Below are positions 1-9,503 of a stretch of 58,766 nt of DNA, in pieces; position 1 is the first letter of the stretch, and each line of letters starts with the position of its first letter. Both the position numbers and the translations under genes were made by a program. Under the pieces are notes generated by a model that was not told the DNA's origin, ran no database searches, and saw nothing but the letters and a program-made list of their open reading frames with translations. The DNA is taken from assembly GCA_012719955.1 (NCBI GenBank), contig JAAXZI010000176.1, positions 1-58,766 of the forward strand, given 5' to 3'. Origin of the DNA: Phycisphaerae bacterium (GTDB taxonomy: Bacteria > Planctomycetota > Phycisphaerae > UBA1845 > PWPN01).

Positions 1-22
1 CACCTACCCCCATCCGGCCAGC

Positions 23-982
23 CTACGCTGCCGTGCCCCGGCCCCGTGCCGTATGAGATTCGGCCGTGATCTGAACAAAGTATTCTTCGAGACTGCCGAC
101 CTCCAGCCGCAGTTCACGCAGCGGCCAGTTATTCCGGGCAGCCAGACCCGCGATGTTCTCGCGGACGTCCTGGCCCTCCACCACTTCCATGCGGATGCGA
201 TTCCACCCATCCACCGCCGTGGCATCCACGGACCGAACGCCGGAAACGCCCCGAATGGCCGTCTCAACCTCCTGCCGGGGTCCGCGAATCTCGGCAATCA
301 GCCGCGAGGCCCCCTTGATACGGTCGCGAATTTCGTTGAGTGTGCCGGCAGCCCGGATCTTGCCGCCGGCGATGATGATCGCCCGCTGACAGACGGCTTC
401 GACCTCCGGCAGAATGTGCGAGCTCAGGATAATGGTGTGCTGCCGGGCCAGGTCGGAGATGAGCTTGCGGGTTTCGCGGATCTGGGTCGGGTCCAGACCG
501 ATGGTCGGCTCATCCAGCACCAGCACCTTGGGGTCGTGCAGGAGGGCGTCGGCCAGGCCGACACGCTGCTTCATACCTTTGGACAGGTGACCGATGGGCC
601 GGTCGATGAACTCGCCAAGCCAGCAGCGATCAGACACCCGCTTGATCGCGGCGGCGCGCTGATCGCGGGCCATGCCTCGCAGCTTGCCCCGGAAGTTGAG
701 ATACTCGCGGACCCGCATTTCCGGGTAGAGCGGGTTGCCCTCAGGCAAGTACCCTATCACCCGGCGGACCTCCATGGACTGGGTGAACACGTCAAATCCC
801 GCCACGGAGGCCGCCCCGCTGGTGGCGGGCTGATAGCAGGTCAGAATGCGCAGCGTGGTGCTCTTGCCGGCGCCATTGGGCCCCAGAAAGCCCACGATCT
901 CGCCTTCGCCGACCTGGAAGCTGATATTATCAACGGCCAGGTGCGGCCCGTAGTACTTGGTGAGATTCTTGACTTGGATCAT
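23..982 (-). CDS. ABC transporter ATP-binding protein (ABC-2/gliding-type)
   Basis: This is the ATPase subunit of an ABC transporter, 319 residues from the chosen ATG. Near the N-terminus the Walker A motif GPNGAGKST is clear. It is followed by a signature-like LSKGMKQRVGLADALL and Walker B VLVLDEPTIGLDP, then the switch histidine region SSHILPEVE. The order, spacing and C-terminal extension of about 90 residues match ABC-2 type exporters and the GldA gliding-motility ATPases. The reading frame runs back another 26 codons, but the ATG before IQVKNLTKYYG is where homology to the family begins, and an AAAGGAAC stretch lies upstream of it. The stop is only 22 bases from the window edge, so the permease partner expected next on this strand would lie outside. 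The substrate cannot be told from this subunit alone. Confidence 0.9.
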   Translation of the reverse strand: MIQVKNLTKYYGPHLAVDNISFQVGEGEIVGFLGPNGAGKSTTLRILTCYQPATSGAASVAGFDVFTQSMEVRRVIGYLPEGNPLYPEMRVREYLNFRGKLRGMARDQRAAAIKRVSDRCWLGEFIDRPIGHLSKGMKQRVGLADALLHDPKVLVLDEPTIGLDPTQIRETRKLISDLARQHTIILSSHILPEVEAVCQRAIIIAGGKIRAAGTLNEIRDRIKGASRLIAEIRGPRQEVETAIRGVSGVRSVDATAVDGWNRIRMEVVEGQDVRENIAGLAARNNWPLRELRLEVGSLEEYFVQITAESHTARGRGTAA

Positions 983-1560
983 GCCCAGCGTCGTTCCTTT
1001 CGTGAAAGCGACACCCTCTGGTATCCCATACTCGCTACCCGACACACGAGCCGAGATCACTGTAATCTCTTAGTACGACTATCGTTATCTTCAAGGTTGC
1101 CTTCCCGCCGAGAAGATCGGCGGGTTGAGACGCCACCCTCAGCTACGCTTAATCTACGACGTAGTTGAAAGATGGGTTCAGCCCTGCGGGAGTGCCGTAA
1201 ATCCCCTGCGGGATTCACCCGCCAAGCCTGGCCGTGAAATATCAGTTTGCCGGTCAGGTGTCAAGCCCCTTGCCGAGTCACTCATACCTGGGGCATAATA
1301 ATCTCAAGGCAAGGAAGCACGCCGAAGCCGGTGGGTCTCTCTCTTGGCGCGGGAGGCCCATTCACGGCGACCGGGAAGGCGAATGAAGAGCCTAGTTATT
1401 GTCGGCTGCCCCGACCGGGAGTTCACTGGGAATTCCTGGCGGGTGGTTCATGATCAGTGCGGGAGGACGTACGCGGTTGTCTTTAGCCCGTCCCATAGCC
1501 AGTGCAGATACCCTTTCAGTTCAGCCCAGTCGGTTATCGGCCTCGGAGAAGGATGATTAC
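983..1560. other. Divergent intergenic region, no convincing gene
   Basis: This gap separates the leftward ABC ATPase from the rightward kinase. Short open frames occur in it but none has a recognisable product or a good ribosome-binding site. It holds short direct repeats of CCTGCGGGA near 1183-1212 and one promoter-like element. The kinase frame is open from about 1399, so part of this stretch could be coding if an upstream start is used. Confidence 0.5.
1270..1299 (+). promoter_or_regulatory. Possible sigma-70-type promoter for the WaaP-like kinase
   Basis: A TTGCCG hexamer (1270-1275) and a CATAAT hexamer (1294-1299) are separated by 18 bases, a good match to a housekeeping promoter. The only rightward gene downstream is the kinase. 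Such matches arise by chance, so this is a weak call. Confidence 0.3.
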
Positions 1561-2457
1561 GTGAATTTGAAGCTCCCCGACGGGTGGACGGCTCGGGTAA
1601 CTGTGTCCAATGGCCGGACAAAGGCCAACGGCCAGTACTTGACCCCGGCCCAATGGCGGCAATGGCTCAGCCGGCCGCTCCAATGGGTTCAGCAGGTCGA
1701 TCGACGGGATCTCTTGAAGGCCTCCTCGACGACCACGGTCTGCCGGGTCCGCTTGCCGCTGGCCGATGGTCAGCATGTTGACGCGGTCTGCAAGCGCGGC
1801 CGATCGCGTTACCTCAGTAAACGTATCCTGAACGTCTTTCGCACCTCCCGCCCTATGCGCACGTGGCGGCGGGCCCACATCCTGCTCAATTGTCATATTC
1901 CGACGGCCCGTCCCCTGGCCGTGGTGGAAAAGCGGCGTTTCGGGCTGCTCTTTGACAGCCTCATTCTCACTGAATATCTGCGCGACACCGTAGACCTGGA
2001 AAGCCTGCTCACTGTCCACATGCGCGGCCTGAACGAGCACCAGGCCTATCTGCGCAAATTGCAGGTCAGCCGGTGTCTGAGCGACTTCCTGCTCAAGATG
2101 CAGGCCTCCGGCCTGTACCATCGCGACTTCAAGGCCCTCAACGTGATCGTCCAGGGCAGCCGTCAATTCGATTCGCCCCGGATCTGCCTGGTGGATCTCG
2201 ACGGCGTGAAGCGAGTGCGATTCGCCCGGACGCGGAGCTGGATGCGCATGCTGATGCGACTCAACGTGAGCGTGGACGGTTTTCGCCGGGTAACGCTCAC
2301 CGACCGGGTTCGGCTGCTGCGGTCCTTCCTGCGCGGGATCGGTTGCCAGGAGGATTGGAAAAAGATCTGGCACAAGCTGGCGGCCATGTCCGAGCGCAAG
2401 CGACACATCCGCTCAAAACGACAGGAACGGTCGTTCAAGAAGTACGGACGATTCTGA
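1561..2457 (+). CDS. Lipopolysaccharide kinase (Kdo/WaaP)-like protein
   Basis: This is a protein-kinase-fold enzyme of the Kdo/WaaP/InaA type, which phosphorylates sugars of the lipopolysaccharide core at the inner face of the membrane. The catalytic loop HRDFKALNVIV lies near residue 186. It is followed by the metal-binding segment CLVDLDGVKRVRF, in the order expected for the fold. The C-terminal third is rich in Arg and Lys, ending KRQERSFKKYGRF, which would suit membrane association. The start is uncertain. A GTG at 1561 has a strong GGAGAAGGA Shine-Dalgarno seven bases upstream and is preferred here, but an in-frame ATG at 1450 and a TTG at 1399 exist. It stands alone between a divergent ABC gene and convergent rseP, so its substrate is not shown by context. 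A eukaryotic-like small-molecule kinase is the main alternative. Confidence 0.75.
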   Translation: MNLKLPDGWTARVTVSNGRTKANGQYLTPAQWRQWLSRPLQWVQQVDRRDLLKASSTTTVCRVRLPLADGQHVDAVCKRGRSRYLSKRILNVFRTSRPMRTWRRAHILLNCHIPTARPLAVVEKRRFGLLFDSLILTEYLRDTVDLESLLTVHMRGLNEHQAYLRKLQVSRCLSDFLLKMQASGLYHRDFKALNVIVQGSRQFDSPRICLVDLDGVKRVRFARTRSWMRMLMRLNVSVDGFRRVTLTDRVRLLRSFLRGIGCQEDWKKIWHKLAAMSERKRHIRSKRQERSFKKYGRF

Positions 2458-2470
2458 CCACGCAACGACA

Positions 2471-2592
2471 AAACCCGAATGACGAGCAGGCGGCACCGCC
2501 CCTGTTCGTCATTCGGGTTTCGTCATTTGTTGAAGTACCCGCTTCAGTCGCCCTCACTCATTCGTCATTCGGGCTTCGTCATTCGTCATTCA
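2471..2592. repeat. Self-complementary AATGACG-type intergenic repeat and hairpin
   Basis: Two perfect 15-base arms, AAACCCGAATGACGA (2471-2485) and its complement (2506-2520), flank a 20-base loop. After them the word TCATTCG/TCGTCAT recurs several times up to 2592. The element fills the space between two convergent genes and may act as a two-way transcription terminator. It slightly overlaps the 3' end of rseP. Confidence 0.75.
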
Positions 2593-4977
2593 CCACAACT
2601 TCAGTATGTCCTGGAACGTCACCCAGGCGAAGATGCTGATGATCAGGACCAGGCCAATCACCTGGGTGGCCACCTGAACGCGCAGACTGAGCGGTTTGCC
2701 CTTGATCTTTTCGATCAACAGGAACACGAACAACCCGCCGTCCACGATGGGCAGCGGCATGAAGTTGATTACCGCGAGGTTAGCCGAGATCAGCGCGAGG
2801 AAGTAGAGCAGATAGGGAATGCCCAGGTCCGCGAAGTCTCCGCCCAGCTTGAAGATCCCCACCGGACCGGAGACCTGGTCCATGCCCACGGAACGGGTGA
2901 TGAGCATCCGCTGGGCCATGATGTACACGTGCTCGACGAAGTAATACGTCTTCCAGATGCCGACCATCATGGCCTTGATGGGGTTGCGATGCTGAATAAG
3001 AGTGACCTTGGGCCGGGCGATAACGTCGATGCCCGTGGGGGCGATCCGCTTGGTCCACGCGTCAAGCATCTCCGGCGCCAGAGCCACCTTCTCGGTCTTC
3101 GGGCCCGGATCCAAAATGATCTGGTACGTGACCTCCGCCTCCGTAATGCCCTGATCCAGCAGCTCCTTGAGCACGGCGCGCTGGCCGATCGCCGAGTTCA
3201 CATCGTAGGAGTCGCGGCGGCCGTTCACTTCCACCTCGACGCGGCTGCGACCGTTGATCGCGGTGATCGCATTCCCCACCGGCAGCCCCAGCACGGTCTC
3301 GAGCGTCTTCGGAACATGAATAACCGCCGACTGCTCGGGCATGCCCTCGTATTCCCAGCTTACCTTGACGTCCTTGCCGGCCAGCTCTATGAAGCGCCGG
3401 GTCAATTCCGACCAGGAAGCGACCGGCTGGTCGTCCACTTTCGTCAGACGCGAGCCGCGCGGCATGACATCCTTCAGGGCCGCGGCCGGCGTCTTCAGCT
3501 CGGGGGTGACCTCGGTGACAATGTCGGCAATGGTCGGCGCCCCCATTTCCTGCGTCCAGAAGTTCACCGTCAGCAGCGGCTCCACCGTCCGCCCGAAAGC
3601 GGAACGCGCCCTCGGCCGGACCGTTACCACCTGCTCCTTCCCTTCGCGCAGCACGGTGACCTTTATGTCCTTGCCGGGGTTATCCTCGATGCTCTTGCGG
3701 ATCTCGCTCATCCGCGGAGCCAGGATGCCGCCCCACCGGACAATGACGTCGCCCCGGCGAAGCTCTGACATCGGCTTGGAATCCGGCTCCAGGAGTTCGT
3801 TCCACTGGCGCCGGGGCACAAACCCGAGCAAATTCTCATCCTGCTCGCCGGCCTTACCGGTCGGAATGAAGAGCAGGCGGGCGCGCATTTTCGCGGTGAC
3901 TTCCTTCGGTTCGCCTTCCGGCTGAGGACGGAGAACCTGCATATCCACCCAATCGCCCATGGCATTGGCGGCCACCAGCGCGATGGTGTCGAAATCAGAG
4001 ACCGGCCTGCCCTCAACCGAGAGAACCACGTCGCCCTTCTGAAGCTGCTGATCGGCCGGCAAGCTCGGATCCGGCAGCGCCAGGGCCACTTCCGTGGTGG
4101 CCGGCGCGGCCACGCCGATCTTGAGCGTGTCGTCGCCAGGCAGGCGTTCCGGGCGGATTTTCTGCTGGTATTCCTTCCACTCCCCGGTGGCGGAATCCTT
4201 GCGTTTGAAGACCACGTCCAGCTCTTCATCCGGATCAGCCAGCACCACGGCGCCGACCAAATCGCCCCGGTCGGAGATGGAGCGCCCGTTAATCCGGGTG
4301 ATCACGTCGCCCATCCGCAGACCCGCCCGATCAGCCGGGGAGCCGGGCAACACCATCCCGATCTCGGCGGACGGCGCCTCCATACCCCACATGAAAACGA
4401 TCATGAACACGAAGGCGGCAAACACCAGGTTCATGAGCACGCCGGCGGACACGATGAACATCCGCTGGCCAATGGGCTTATGCGTGAAGGCGCGGGGATC
4501 TTCCTTCACCTGCAACTCGCCGGACTTGTCAATCGCGAAGTCCTCCTGGCCGAGCATTTTCACGTAGCCGCCCAGCGGGAGGATGTTGAAGCAGTATTCG
4601 GTCTCGCCCAAGCCCAATTCCTTGGCCGCCCGCGCCAGTTCGGAGTCGGTGGGCTCGAGTTTCTCATGGAGCTGTAGCTCTTTCGCCCGGTTCTCCTCAA
4701 CGCGTTCGCGCAACCGCGCACGGTACTCCTTTTCCGTAGGCCCCCACCGGAACCCCATTCCCTTCCGCCAGGACGCGATCGCCCGGCCGAACCCGACAGC
4801 GAACTTGTCGATCCGAACGTCACACCACTTGGCGGCCAGGAAATGTCCCAGCTCGTGAACAAAAATGACGGCCGAGAAGCCAATGAAAACCAGCAGGAAG
4901 TTCTTGGTCGAGACCAGCCACTCCATGGCCGTGGCCAGAACACCTGCATCGAACGACGCCATCAGAAACTCAGGCAT
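2590..4977 (-). CDS. rseP: RIP metalloprotease RseP, extended form
   Basis: This is a site-2 intramembrane zinc protease, which releases anti-sigma factors and other membrane proteins by cutting within the bilayer. The zinc motif HELGH is at residues 41-45 inside the first membrane segment. The second catalytic motif, NFMPLPIVDGG, lies near the C-terminus between the last membrane segments. Several PDZ-like stretches lie between, for example GSPADRAGLRMGDVITRING and later LRRGDVIV and MPRGSRLTKVDD. At 795 residues it is far longer than the usual 420-450, the extra length being periplasmic PDZ-like sequence. The ATG at 4977 follows AAAGGTGA. Only seven bases separate it from dxr upstream, so the two are almost certainly cotranscribed, an arrangement common in bacteria. 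Confidence 0.93.
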   Translation of the reverse strand: MPEFLMASFDAGVLATAMEWLVSTKNFLLVFIGFSAVIFVHELGHFLAAKWCDVRIDKFAVGFGRAIASWRKGMGFRWGPTEKEYRARLRERVEENRAKELQLHEKLEPTDSELARAAKELGLGETEYCFNILPLGGYVKMLGQEDFAIDKSGELQVKEDPRAFTHKPIGQRMFIVSAGVLMNLVFAAFVFMIVFMWGMEAPSAEIGMVLPGSPADRAGLRMGDVITRINGRSISDRGDLVGAVVLADPDEELDVVFKRKDSATGEWKEYQQKIRPERLPGDDTLKIGVAAPATTEVALALPDPSLPADQQLQKGDVVLSVEGRPVSDFDTIALVAANAMGDWVDMQVLRPQPEGEPKEVTAKMRARLLFIPTGKAGEQDENLLGFVPRRQWNELLEPDSKPMSELRRGDVIVRWGGILAPRMSEIRKSIEDNPGKDIKVTVLREGKEQVVTVRPRARSAFGRTVEPLLTVNFWTQEMGAPTIADIVTEVTPELKTPAAALKDVMPRGSRLTKVDDQPVASWSELTRRFIELAGKDVKVSWEYEGMPEQSAVIHVPKTLETVLGLPVGNAITAINGRSRVEVEVNGRRDSYDVNSAIGQRAVLKELLDQGITEAEVTYQIILDPGPKTEKVALAPEMLDAWTKRIAPTGIDVIARPKVTLIQHRNPIKAMMVGIWKTYYFVEHVYIMAQRMLITRSVGMDQVSGPVGIFKLGGDFADLGIPYLLYFLALISANLAVINFMPLPIVDGGLFVFLLIEKIKGKPLSLRVQVATQVIGLVLIISIFAWVTFQDILKLW

Positions 4978-4984
4978 GCTCTAT

Positions 4985-6139
4985 TCACCTTTGCTTCGTT
5001 ATCCCCGCCACCTGCTCACGAGCCCAGGCATCCGCTGCCAACAGGGTCTCCAGGTCCGGGTCCTGCACCACCTTGTGCCGGGCCACTACCTGGGCAGTTA
5101 ACTCTACGATATCTGGAAAGCCGATTTTCTCCTCCCGGAAAGCCTCAACCGCAGCTTCGTTGGCGGCGTTCATGACGGCCCCGGCCGTCCCCCCGGCCCG
5201 AGCCACTTCATAACCCAGCGTCAAGGCTGGAAACCGCGCTGGATCGGGCGGCTCGAAGTTCAGCCGCCGAAGGGTCGAAAAATCCAGCCGCCGCGCACAG
5301 CCCTCCAGCCGTTGCGGGTAGGTCATGGCGTATTGTATGGGCGTCCGCATGTCCGGCGTACCCAACTGGGCAATAACCGAGCCGTCGCGGAATTCCACCA
5401 TCGAGTGAATGATCGACTCAGGATGAACCAGGACTTCAATCGAATCCGGATCCAGATCAAACAGCCAGCGGGCCTCAATGATCTCCAACGCCTTGTTCAT
5501 CATTGTAGCGGAGTCAATGGTGATTTTCGGCCCCATGCTCCACGTGGGGTGCCGCAAGGCGTCCTGGAGGGTGGCCTTGGCGATGTCCTCAGCGGACCAG
5601 GTTCGGAAGGGGCCGCCGCTGGCCGTCAGGTAGATCTTCCGCACCTCCTCCCGCCTGCCGGCCGCCATGGCCTGAAAGACGGCCGAGTGCTCGCTGTCGA
5701 TGGGCAGCAGCGTGGCCCCGGTGCGCCGGGCCAGAGGCACGATCAGCGAACCGGCTACGACCAGGGCCTCTTTGTTGGCCAGGCCCACCTGCTTGCCCGC
5801 CTCAACCGCCGCCACCGTCGAGGGCAACCCTGCCGCTCCCACAATGGCCGCCACGATGAAATCCGCCTCGGGACGGCGGGCCAATTCCACCAGCCCCTCC
5901 GGCCCCACCAGCAACTCCGTGTCCTTGTTCAGCACGGCCCGGAGTTCGCCGGCCAGCGAGGGGTCGGCAATGGCCACGGCAGGCGGACGCACGGACCGGG
6001 CCTGTTCCGCCAGCTCGCGCCACCGCCGGCGGGCACCCAAACCAACCACCCGATAGGCAGGCCCCAACGCGCTGGTCACATCCAACGTGTTCGTCCCGAT
6101 CGAGCCGGTGGATCCCAGAATAGTGATTCGCTTACTCAC
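4985..6139 (-). CDS. dxr: 1-deoxy-D-xylulose-5-phosphate reductoisomerase
   Basis: This is the second enzyme of the MEP isoprenoid pathway. It rearranges and reduces 1-deoxyxylulose 5-phosphate to MEP with NADPH in the cytoplasm. The N-terminus carries the NADPH loop ITILGSTGSIGTNTLDV. The metal-site segments IDSEHSAVFQ and LTASGGPFR are present, as is the NKALEIIEARWLF substrate loop. The length of 384 residues is normal. The start codon is GTG at 6139. It is the first gene of a dxr-rseP unit. No strong Shine-Dalgarno is visible, so a slightly different start cannot be excluded. Confidence 0.96.
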   Translation of the reverse strand: MSKRITILGSTGSIGTNTLDVTSALGPAYRVVGLGARRRWRELAEQARSVRPPAVAIADPSLAGELRAVLNKDTELLVGPEGLVELARRPEADFIVAAIVGAAGLPSTVAAVEAGKQVGLANKEALVVAGSLIVPLARRTGATLLPIDSEHSAVFQAMAAGRREEVRKIYLTASGGPFRTWSAEDIAKATLQDALRHPTWSMGPKITIDSATMMNKALEIIEARWLFDLDPDSIEVLVHPESIIHSMVEFRDGSVIAQLGTPDMRTPIQYAMTYPQRLEGCARRLDFSTLRRLNFEPPDPARFPALTLGYEVARAGGTAGAVMNAANEAAVEAFREEKIGFPDIVELTAQVVARHKVVQDPDLETLLAADAWAREQVAGITKQR

Positions 6140-6273
6140 GCCTACGCTCTATAAAAGGAAGCTAATATAGGACTTGCGACACAAACTGACAAGCCAGCGA
6201 GCCTTCACGGCAGCCGGGCCGACCGGCTCGACGCATCCCATTCCGGCAACCGCCGAAGACACGACCGATAATG

Positions 6274-6279
6274 TATAAT
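6274..6279 (+). promoter_or_regulatory. TATAAT -10 element upstream of the Nudix gene
   Basis: A perfect TATAAT lies about 107 bases before the Nudix start in the divergent gap between dxr and the Nudix-rhomboid pair. No clear -35 hexamer is seen at the right distance, so this is a suggestion only. Confidence 0.35.
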
Positions 6280-6385
6280 GGTACCTTGCAGAGCTGGACC
6301 ACACCCGGCAGTGGCCCGGGCGGTGTGCGGGTCCACTTTACCGCCGGGTTCAACACCGGCCTAACATCTGAAGGAAGGGGGTTCC

Positions 6386-6904
6386 ATGAGTGATGTTCTG
6401 CTGACCGCCCGCAAGTTCCGGGTCGAGCGAAAGTCATACGAGATCCCGGGACGCGGTCAGGTCAGTCGGGAGCTTGTGGTCCATCCGGGGGCGGTTTTGA
6501 TTCTACCGCTGCTGGACGATGGAAATGTCGTTTTGATCTGGAATTATCGTTATGCAGCCGGAGCGGAACTCCTGGAGTTGCCGGCTGGAACACTTGAGCC
6601 GGGCGAGGCGCCGGCAACGTGTGCCGCCCGCGAACTTGAGGAGGAAGCCGGATACAAAGCCGGCCATCTGGAGCCGCTGTGCACTTTTTACACCACTCCG
6701 GGTTTCACGAACGAGTTCATGCATGCGTTCGTGGCTACCCGGCTGGAAAAAACGGTGCAACGATTGGAGGATAACGAGCAGATCCGCGTCCAGATCATGC
6801 GGCTGAGCGAGGCCCTGGAGGCGACCGTCGATGGCCGGATTATTGACGCCAAGACGATCGCCGCTTTGCAGGTCTATCATTATCGTGTAGTGAGGTCCTT
6901 ATGA
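6386..6904 (+). CDS. Nudix hydrolase, ADP-ribose pyrophosphatase type
   Basis: This is a Nudix-family hydrolase that cleaves nucleoside diphosphates linked to another moiety. The complete Nudix box is visible as GTLEPGE, seven residues, then RELEEEAGY (roughly residues 70-92), supplying the Mg-binding glutamates. The flanking sequence, with VLIWNYRYAAGAELLELPAG before and FYTTPGFTNEFMHAFVA after, is that of ADP-ribose/ADP-sugar pyrophosphatases. The ATG follows a strong AAGGAAGGGGG. The stop overlaps the rhomboid start as ATGA, so the two genes are translationally coupled. Exact substrate is inferred by family only. Confidence 0.88.
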   Translation: MSDVLLTARKFRVERKSYEIPGRGQVSRELVVHPGAVLILPLLDDGNVVLIWNYRYAAGAELLELPAGTLEPGEAPATCAARELEEEAGYKAGHLEPLCTFYTTPGFTNEFMHAFVATRLEKTVQRLEDNEQIRVQIMRLSEALEATVDGRIIDAKTIAALQVYHYRVVRSL

Positions 6905-7785
6905 GTTGGCGGGATCGACCTTATTCAGGCGACGAAGGACCGGAACTGCGACTGGCGTTCCGCAAACCCAGCACGGCTGTGACGTGGCTGATCATCGCCA
7001 ATGTCGCCGTCTTCGTGGTCGAGCTCATCTCCTTGAACTGGTCCGGGATGCCTGCCTTCGTCAGGATTTTCGGGCTCAGCCTGAACGGGATCAGAGAGTT
7101 CTACTTCTGGCAGCCTCTGACCTACATGTTCCTGCACTCTCCCGACAGCGTGTTCCACCTGCTGATGAACATGCTGGGCTTGTACATCTTCGGCTCGGAG
7201 TTCGAGCGGACCTTCGGGCGGCAGAGATTCCTGCAGTTTTACGGCATTTGCGGCGTCGTCGGGGGCATGGCTTACCTGGTTCTGTCCCTGCTCAGCCCCG
7301 AGCATCAGAATATGCCCCTGGTAGGCGCCAGCGGCGCGGTCTTCGGGCTGCTCGTAGCGGCGGTGATCTTCTTCCCGCACATCCAGGTGGTCCTGCTGAT
7401 CTTTCCCATGCCGGTCCGCGTATTCGCCCTGATCTGGGCTGGCATCCTCCTGCTGCAAATCCTCAGTGGCAGCGTCCAGAACGTGGGCGGCGAGGTATGC
7501 CATCTGGCCGGGGCCGCCACGGGAATCGTCCTGTTCTACGCCTGGGGAACCATGCCCCGCATCCGTGTCGGCAGCGGCCGGCTCTCCAGCCGCCTCCAGG
7601 AAGGCGCGTGGGCGCGCCGGCAGCGTGAAGCGGCCGAGGAGCAGGCCGAGGTGGACCGCATCCTCGCCAAGATCCACAGCGAAGGCCTCAACAGCCTCAC
7701 CCGGAAAGAGAGGAAAACCCTCGCCGAGGCCACCCGCCATCAGCGCGAGCGCGAGCAGGAATTCGGCCGCCTGGACAGACTGTGA
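6901..7785 (+). CDS. Rhomboid family intramembrane serine protease
   Basis: This is a rhomboid protease, cutting single-pass membrane proteins within the bilayer. The serine motif GASGAVFG and the partner histidine in GGEVCHLAGAATG lie in separate membrane segments, giving the Ser-His dyad. The HLLMNMLGLYIFG segment with the conserved asparagine is also present. About six hydrophobic segments fill residues 20-215. The C-terminal 75 residues are cytosolic, charged and probably helical (REAAEEQAEVDRILAK), a tail seen in planctomycete rhomboids. It overlaps the upstream Nudix gene by four bases. Its substrates are unknown. Confidence 0.9.
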   Translation: MSWRDRPYSGDEGPELRLAFRKPSTAVTWLIIANVAVFVVELISLNWSGMPAFVRIFGLSLNGIREFYFWQPLTYMFLHSPDSVFHLLMNMLGLYIFGSEFERTFGRQRFLQFYGICGVVGGMAYLVLSLLSPEHQNMPLVGASGAVFGLLVAAVIFFPHIQVVLLIFPMPVRVFALIWAGILLLQILSGSVQNVGGEVCHLAGAATGIVLFYAWGTMPRIRVGSGRLSSRLQEGAWARRQREAAEEQAEVDRILAKIHSEGLNSLTRKERKTLAEATRHQREREQEFGRLDRL

Positions 7786-7789
7786 ACCG

Positions 7790-7912
7790 AAATGACCAAT
7801 GTCCAATGACCAATGACTAATGACTAAAGAGCAACCAAAGCCCCAATGGCGAATGCCCCAGAGGGGCTTTTTTCATTGGGATTTGGTCATTGAGGCCTGG
7901 GCATCGGTCATT
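7790..7912. repeat. Self-complementary CAATGAC-type intergenic repeat
   Basis: Starting five bases after the rhomboid stop, the word AATGAC recurs four times in a row with small changes. Its complement (GGTCATTG, CATTGGG, GGTCATTC) recurs on the other side of a GCCCC/GGGGC terminator. The whole block can fold as nested palindromes. It is one of several such 'stutter' blocks at gene ends in this window. Confidence 0.7.
7855..7873 (+). terminator. Intrinsic terminator after the Nudix-rhomboid unit
   Basis: A GCCCC (7855-7859), AGA loop and GGGGC (7863-7867) are followed by six T residues. The stem is short but GC-only, and AATG/CATT outside the stem and T-run are also complementary. It lies 70 bases after the rhomboid stop. 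Confidence 0.65.
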
Positions 7913-7959
7913 CCCCCCGGTCGGTTGCAGAACCATACTCTCTCCGCTAAAACTTAAGA

Positions 7960-9399
7960 ATGAGCTCACAGAACTTTGCAAACACAACGACCGATAAGGC
8001 CTTCCAGGTCTGCATCAATCCCGATTGCGGGCGTCAGTTTTCAATCGGCGAGGTGATCTTCTCCTGTCCGTCCTGCGGCTCGCTGCTGGATGTCGAATAC
8101 GACTGGGACCGGCTGGCCGTGCCCGGCTCGATGGAGTTCTTCGAACATCGCTGGAGCAGCAAGGGACTCAAGGCCGAAGGCCGGCTCGACTTCTCCGGCG
8201 TGTGGCGGTTCCGGGAATTGCTGCCCTTCGCGCCCCACGACCAGATCGTCACCATCGGCGAAGGCCGCACCCTGCTGGAGGAATGCAACCCCCTGGCTCG
8301 CGAGATCGGCATGAAGCCCGGCCGGCTCTTCCTCCAGTATGAAGGGCTGAACCCCTCCGGGAGCTTCAAGGACAACGGCATGACCGCGGCCTTCACCCTG
8401 GCCCGCATGCTGGGACGCAAGCGCGTGGCCTGCGCTTCCACGGGCAACACCTCGGCCTCGCTGGCCATGTTCGCCCACAAGACCGATCCGCCCATGCAGG
8501 GCATCGTGTTCATCGGCTCCGGCAAGATCGCCTACGGCAAGCTCTCCCAGGCCCTCGACTACGGCGCGCTGACCCTCCAGATCGAGGGCGACTTCGACGC
8601 CTGCCTGCGCCGCGTCCGCCAGGTCTCCGACCGCCTGGGCATCTATCTCATGAACTCGGTCAATCCCTACCGCCTGGAAGGCCAGAAGGCGATCATGTAC
8701 CGGGTGCTGGAAGCCATGAACTGGCAGGTGCCCGACTGGATCATCGTCCCCGGCGGCAACCTCGGCAACTGCAGCGCGTTCGGCAAAGCCTTCCGCGAAC
8801 TCAAGCAGCTCGGGCTGGTCAATCGCGTTCCCCGCCTGGCCGTCATCAACGCCCACGGCGCCAACACGCTCTACCACGTCTACGAGCGCGATGGCGTGCG
8901 CTGGAACGGCGGCCGTTACGACCAGAACAAGGTCAAGGCCCTGTACGCGGCCATGGACGAAGCCCACTTCCTGCCGCACACCGTGGCGTCGGCCATCGAG
9001 ATTGCCCGGCCAGTGAACCTGCCCAAGGCCCTGCGGGCGCTCGACGTCATGAACGGCGTGGTCCGCGAGGTGACCGACGAAGACATCCTCGAACACAAGG
9101 CGCTGGTGGGCAAGTACGGCTTCGGCTGCGAACCGGCCAGCGCCGCCAGCGTGACCGGCCTGCGTCAGCTTATTCGCGAGGGAGTGGTTTCGCCCGACGA
9201 GCGGGTCGTCTGCATCCTCACCGGCCACGAACTCAAGGACCCGGACGCGACGGTGATGTACCACACCGGCATCAACATGAAGGCCGTGCAGCCCCCGCCG
9301 GCGGTCCCCCCCACCGGCCGGTGTGCAAATCCGCCGCGAAAAGTGGCCGACGACCTCCAGGCCATCTGCGCCGCCCTGGGCGAAAAGCTGCCGGACTAG
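7960..9399 (+). CDS. thrC: Threonine synthase
   Basis: This is the PLP enzyme that converts O-phosphohomoserine to threonine. The lysine that binds PLP is in [11 protein letters not shown] (about residue 137) and the phosphate-binding loop is [15 protein letters not shown]. The N-terminus has two cysteine pairs, CINPDCGRQ and FSCPSCGS, forming a rubredoxin-like zinc ribbon found in many bacterial threonine synthases. The length of 479 residues fits the longer form. It is transcribed alone, between a terminator and a convergent citrate synthase. Other fold-type II PLP lyases are possible in principle but the ribbon plus core pattern makes ThrC by far the best reading. Confidence 0.9.
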   Translation: MSSQNFANTTTDKAFQVCINPDCGRQFSIGEVIFSCPSCGSLLDVEYDWDRLAVPGSMEFFEHRWSSKGLKAEGRLDFSGVWRFRELLPFAPHDQIVTIGEGRTLLEECNPLAREIGMKPGRLFLQYEGLNPSGSFKDNGMTAAFTLARMLGRKRVACASTGNTSASLAMFAHKTDPPMQGIVFIGSGKIAYGKLSQALDYGALTLQIEGDFDACLRRVRQVSDRLGIYLMNSVNPYRLEGQKAIMYRVLEAMNWQVPDWIIVPGGNLGNCSAFGKAFRELKQLGLVNRVPRLAVINAHGANTLYHVYERDGVRWNGGRYDQNKVKALYAAMDEAHFLPHTVASAIEIARPVNLPKALRALDVMNGVVREVTDEDILEHKALVGKYGFGCEPASAASVTGLRQLIREGVVSPDERVVCILTGHELKDPDATVMYHTGINMKAVQPPPAVPPTGRCANPPRKVADDLQAICAALGEKLPD

Positions 9400-9408
9400 A
9401 AATCAGAA

Positions 9409-9480
9409 AACCGCAAAGACACAGAGGACGCAAAGAATTCTTTATCTGAATTCCTTTGCGTCCTCTGCGTCTTTGCGGTT
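9409..9480. repeat. Long imperfect palindrome between thrC and citrate synthase
   Basis: The two arms (about 9409-9440 and 9448-9480) are complementary over some 32 bases with one mismatch and one extra base. Each arm is made of nine-base words close to CGCAAAGAC and CGCAGAGGA. The palindrome starts ten bases after the thrC stop and fills most of the gap to the end of the convergent citrate synthase gene, so it may terminate both. Very similar sequence words recur in many environmental genomes (general knowledge, not searched). Confidence 0.8.
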
Positions 9481-9503
9481 CAGATCAATTGCTATCCGCA
9501 ATG

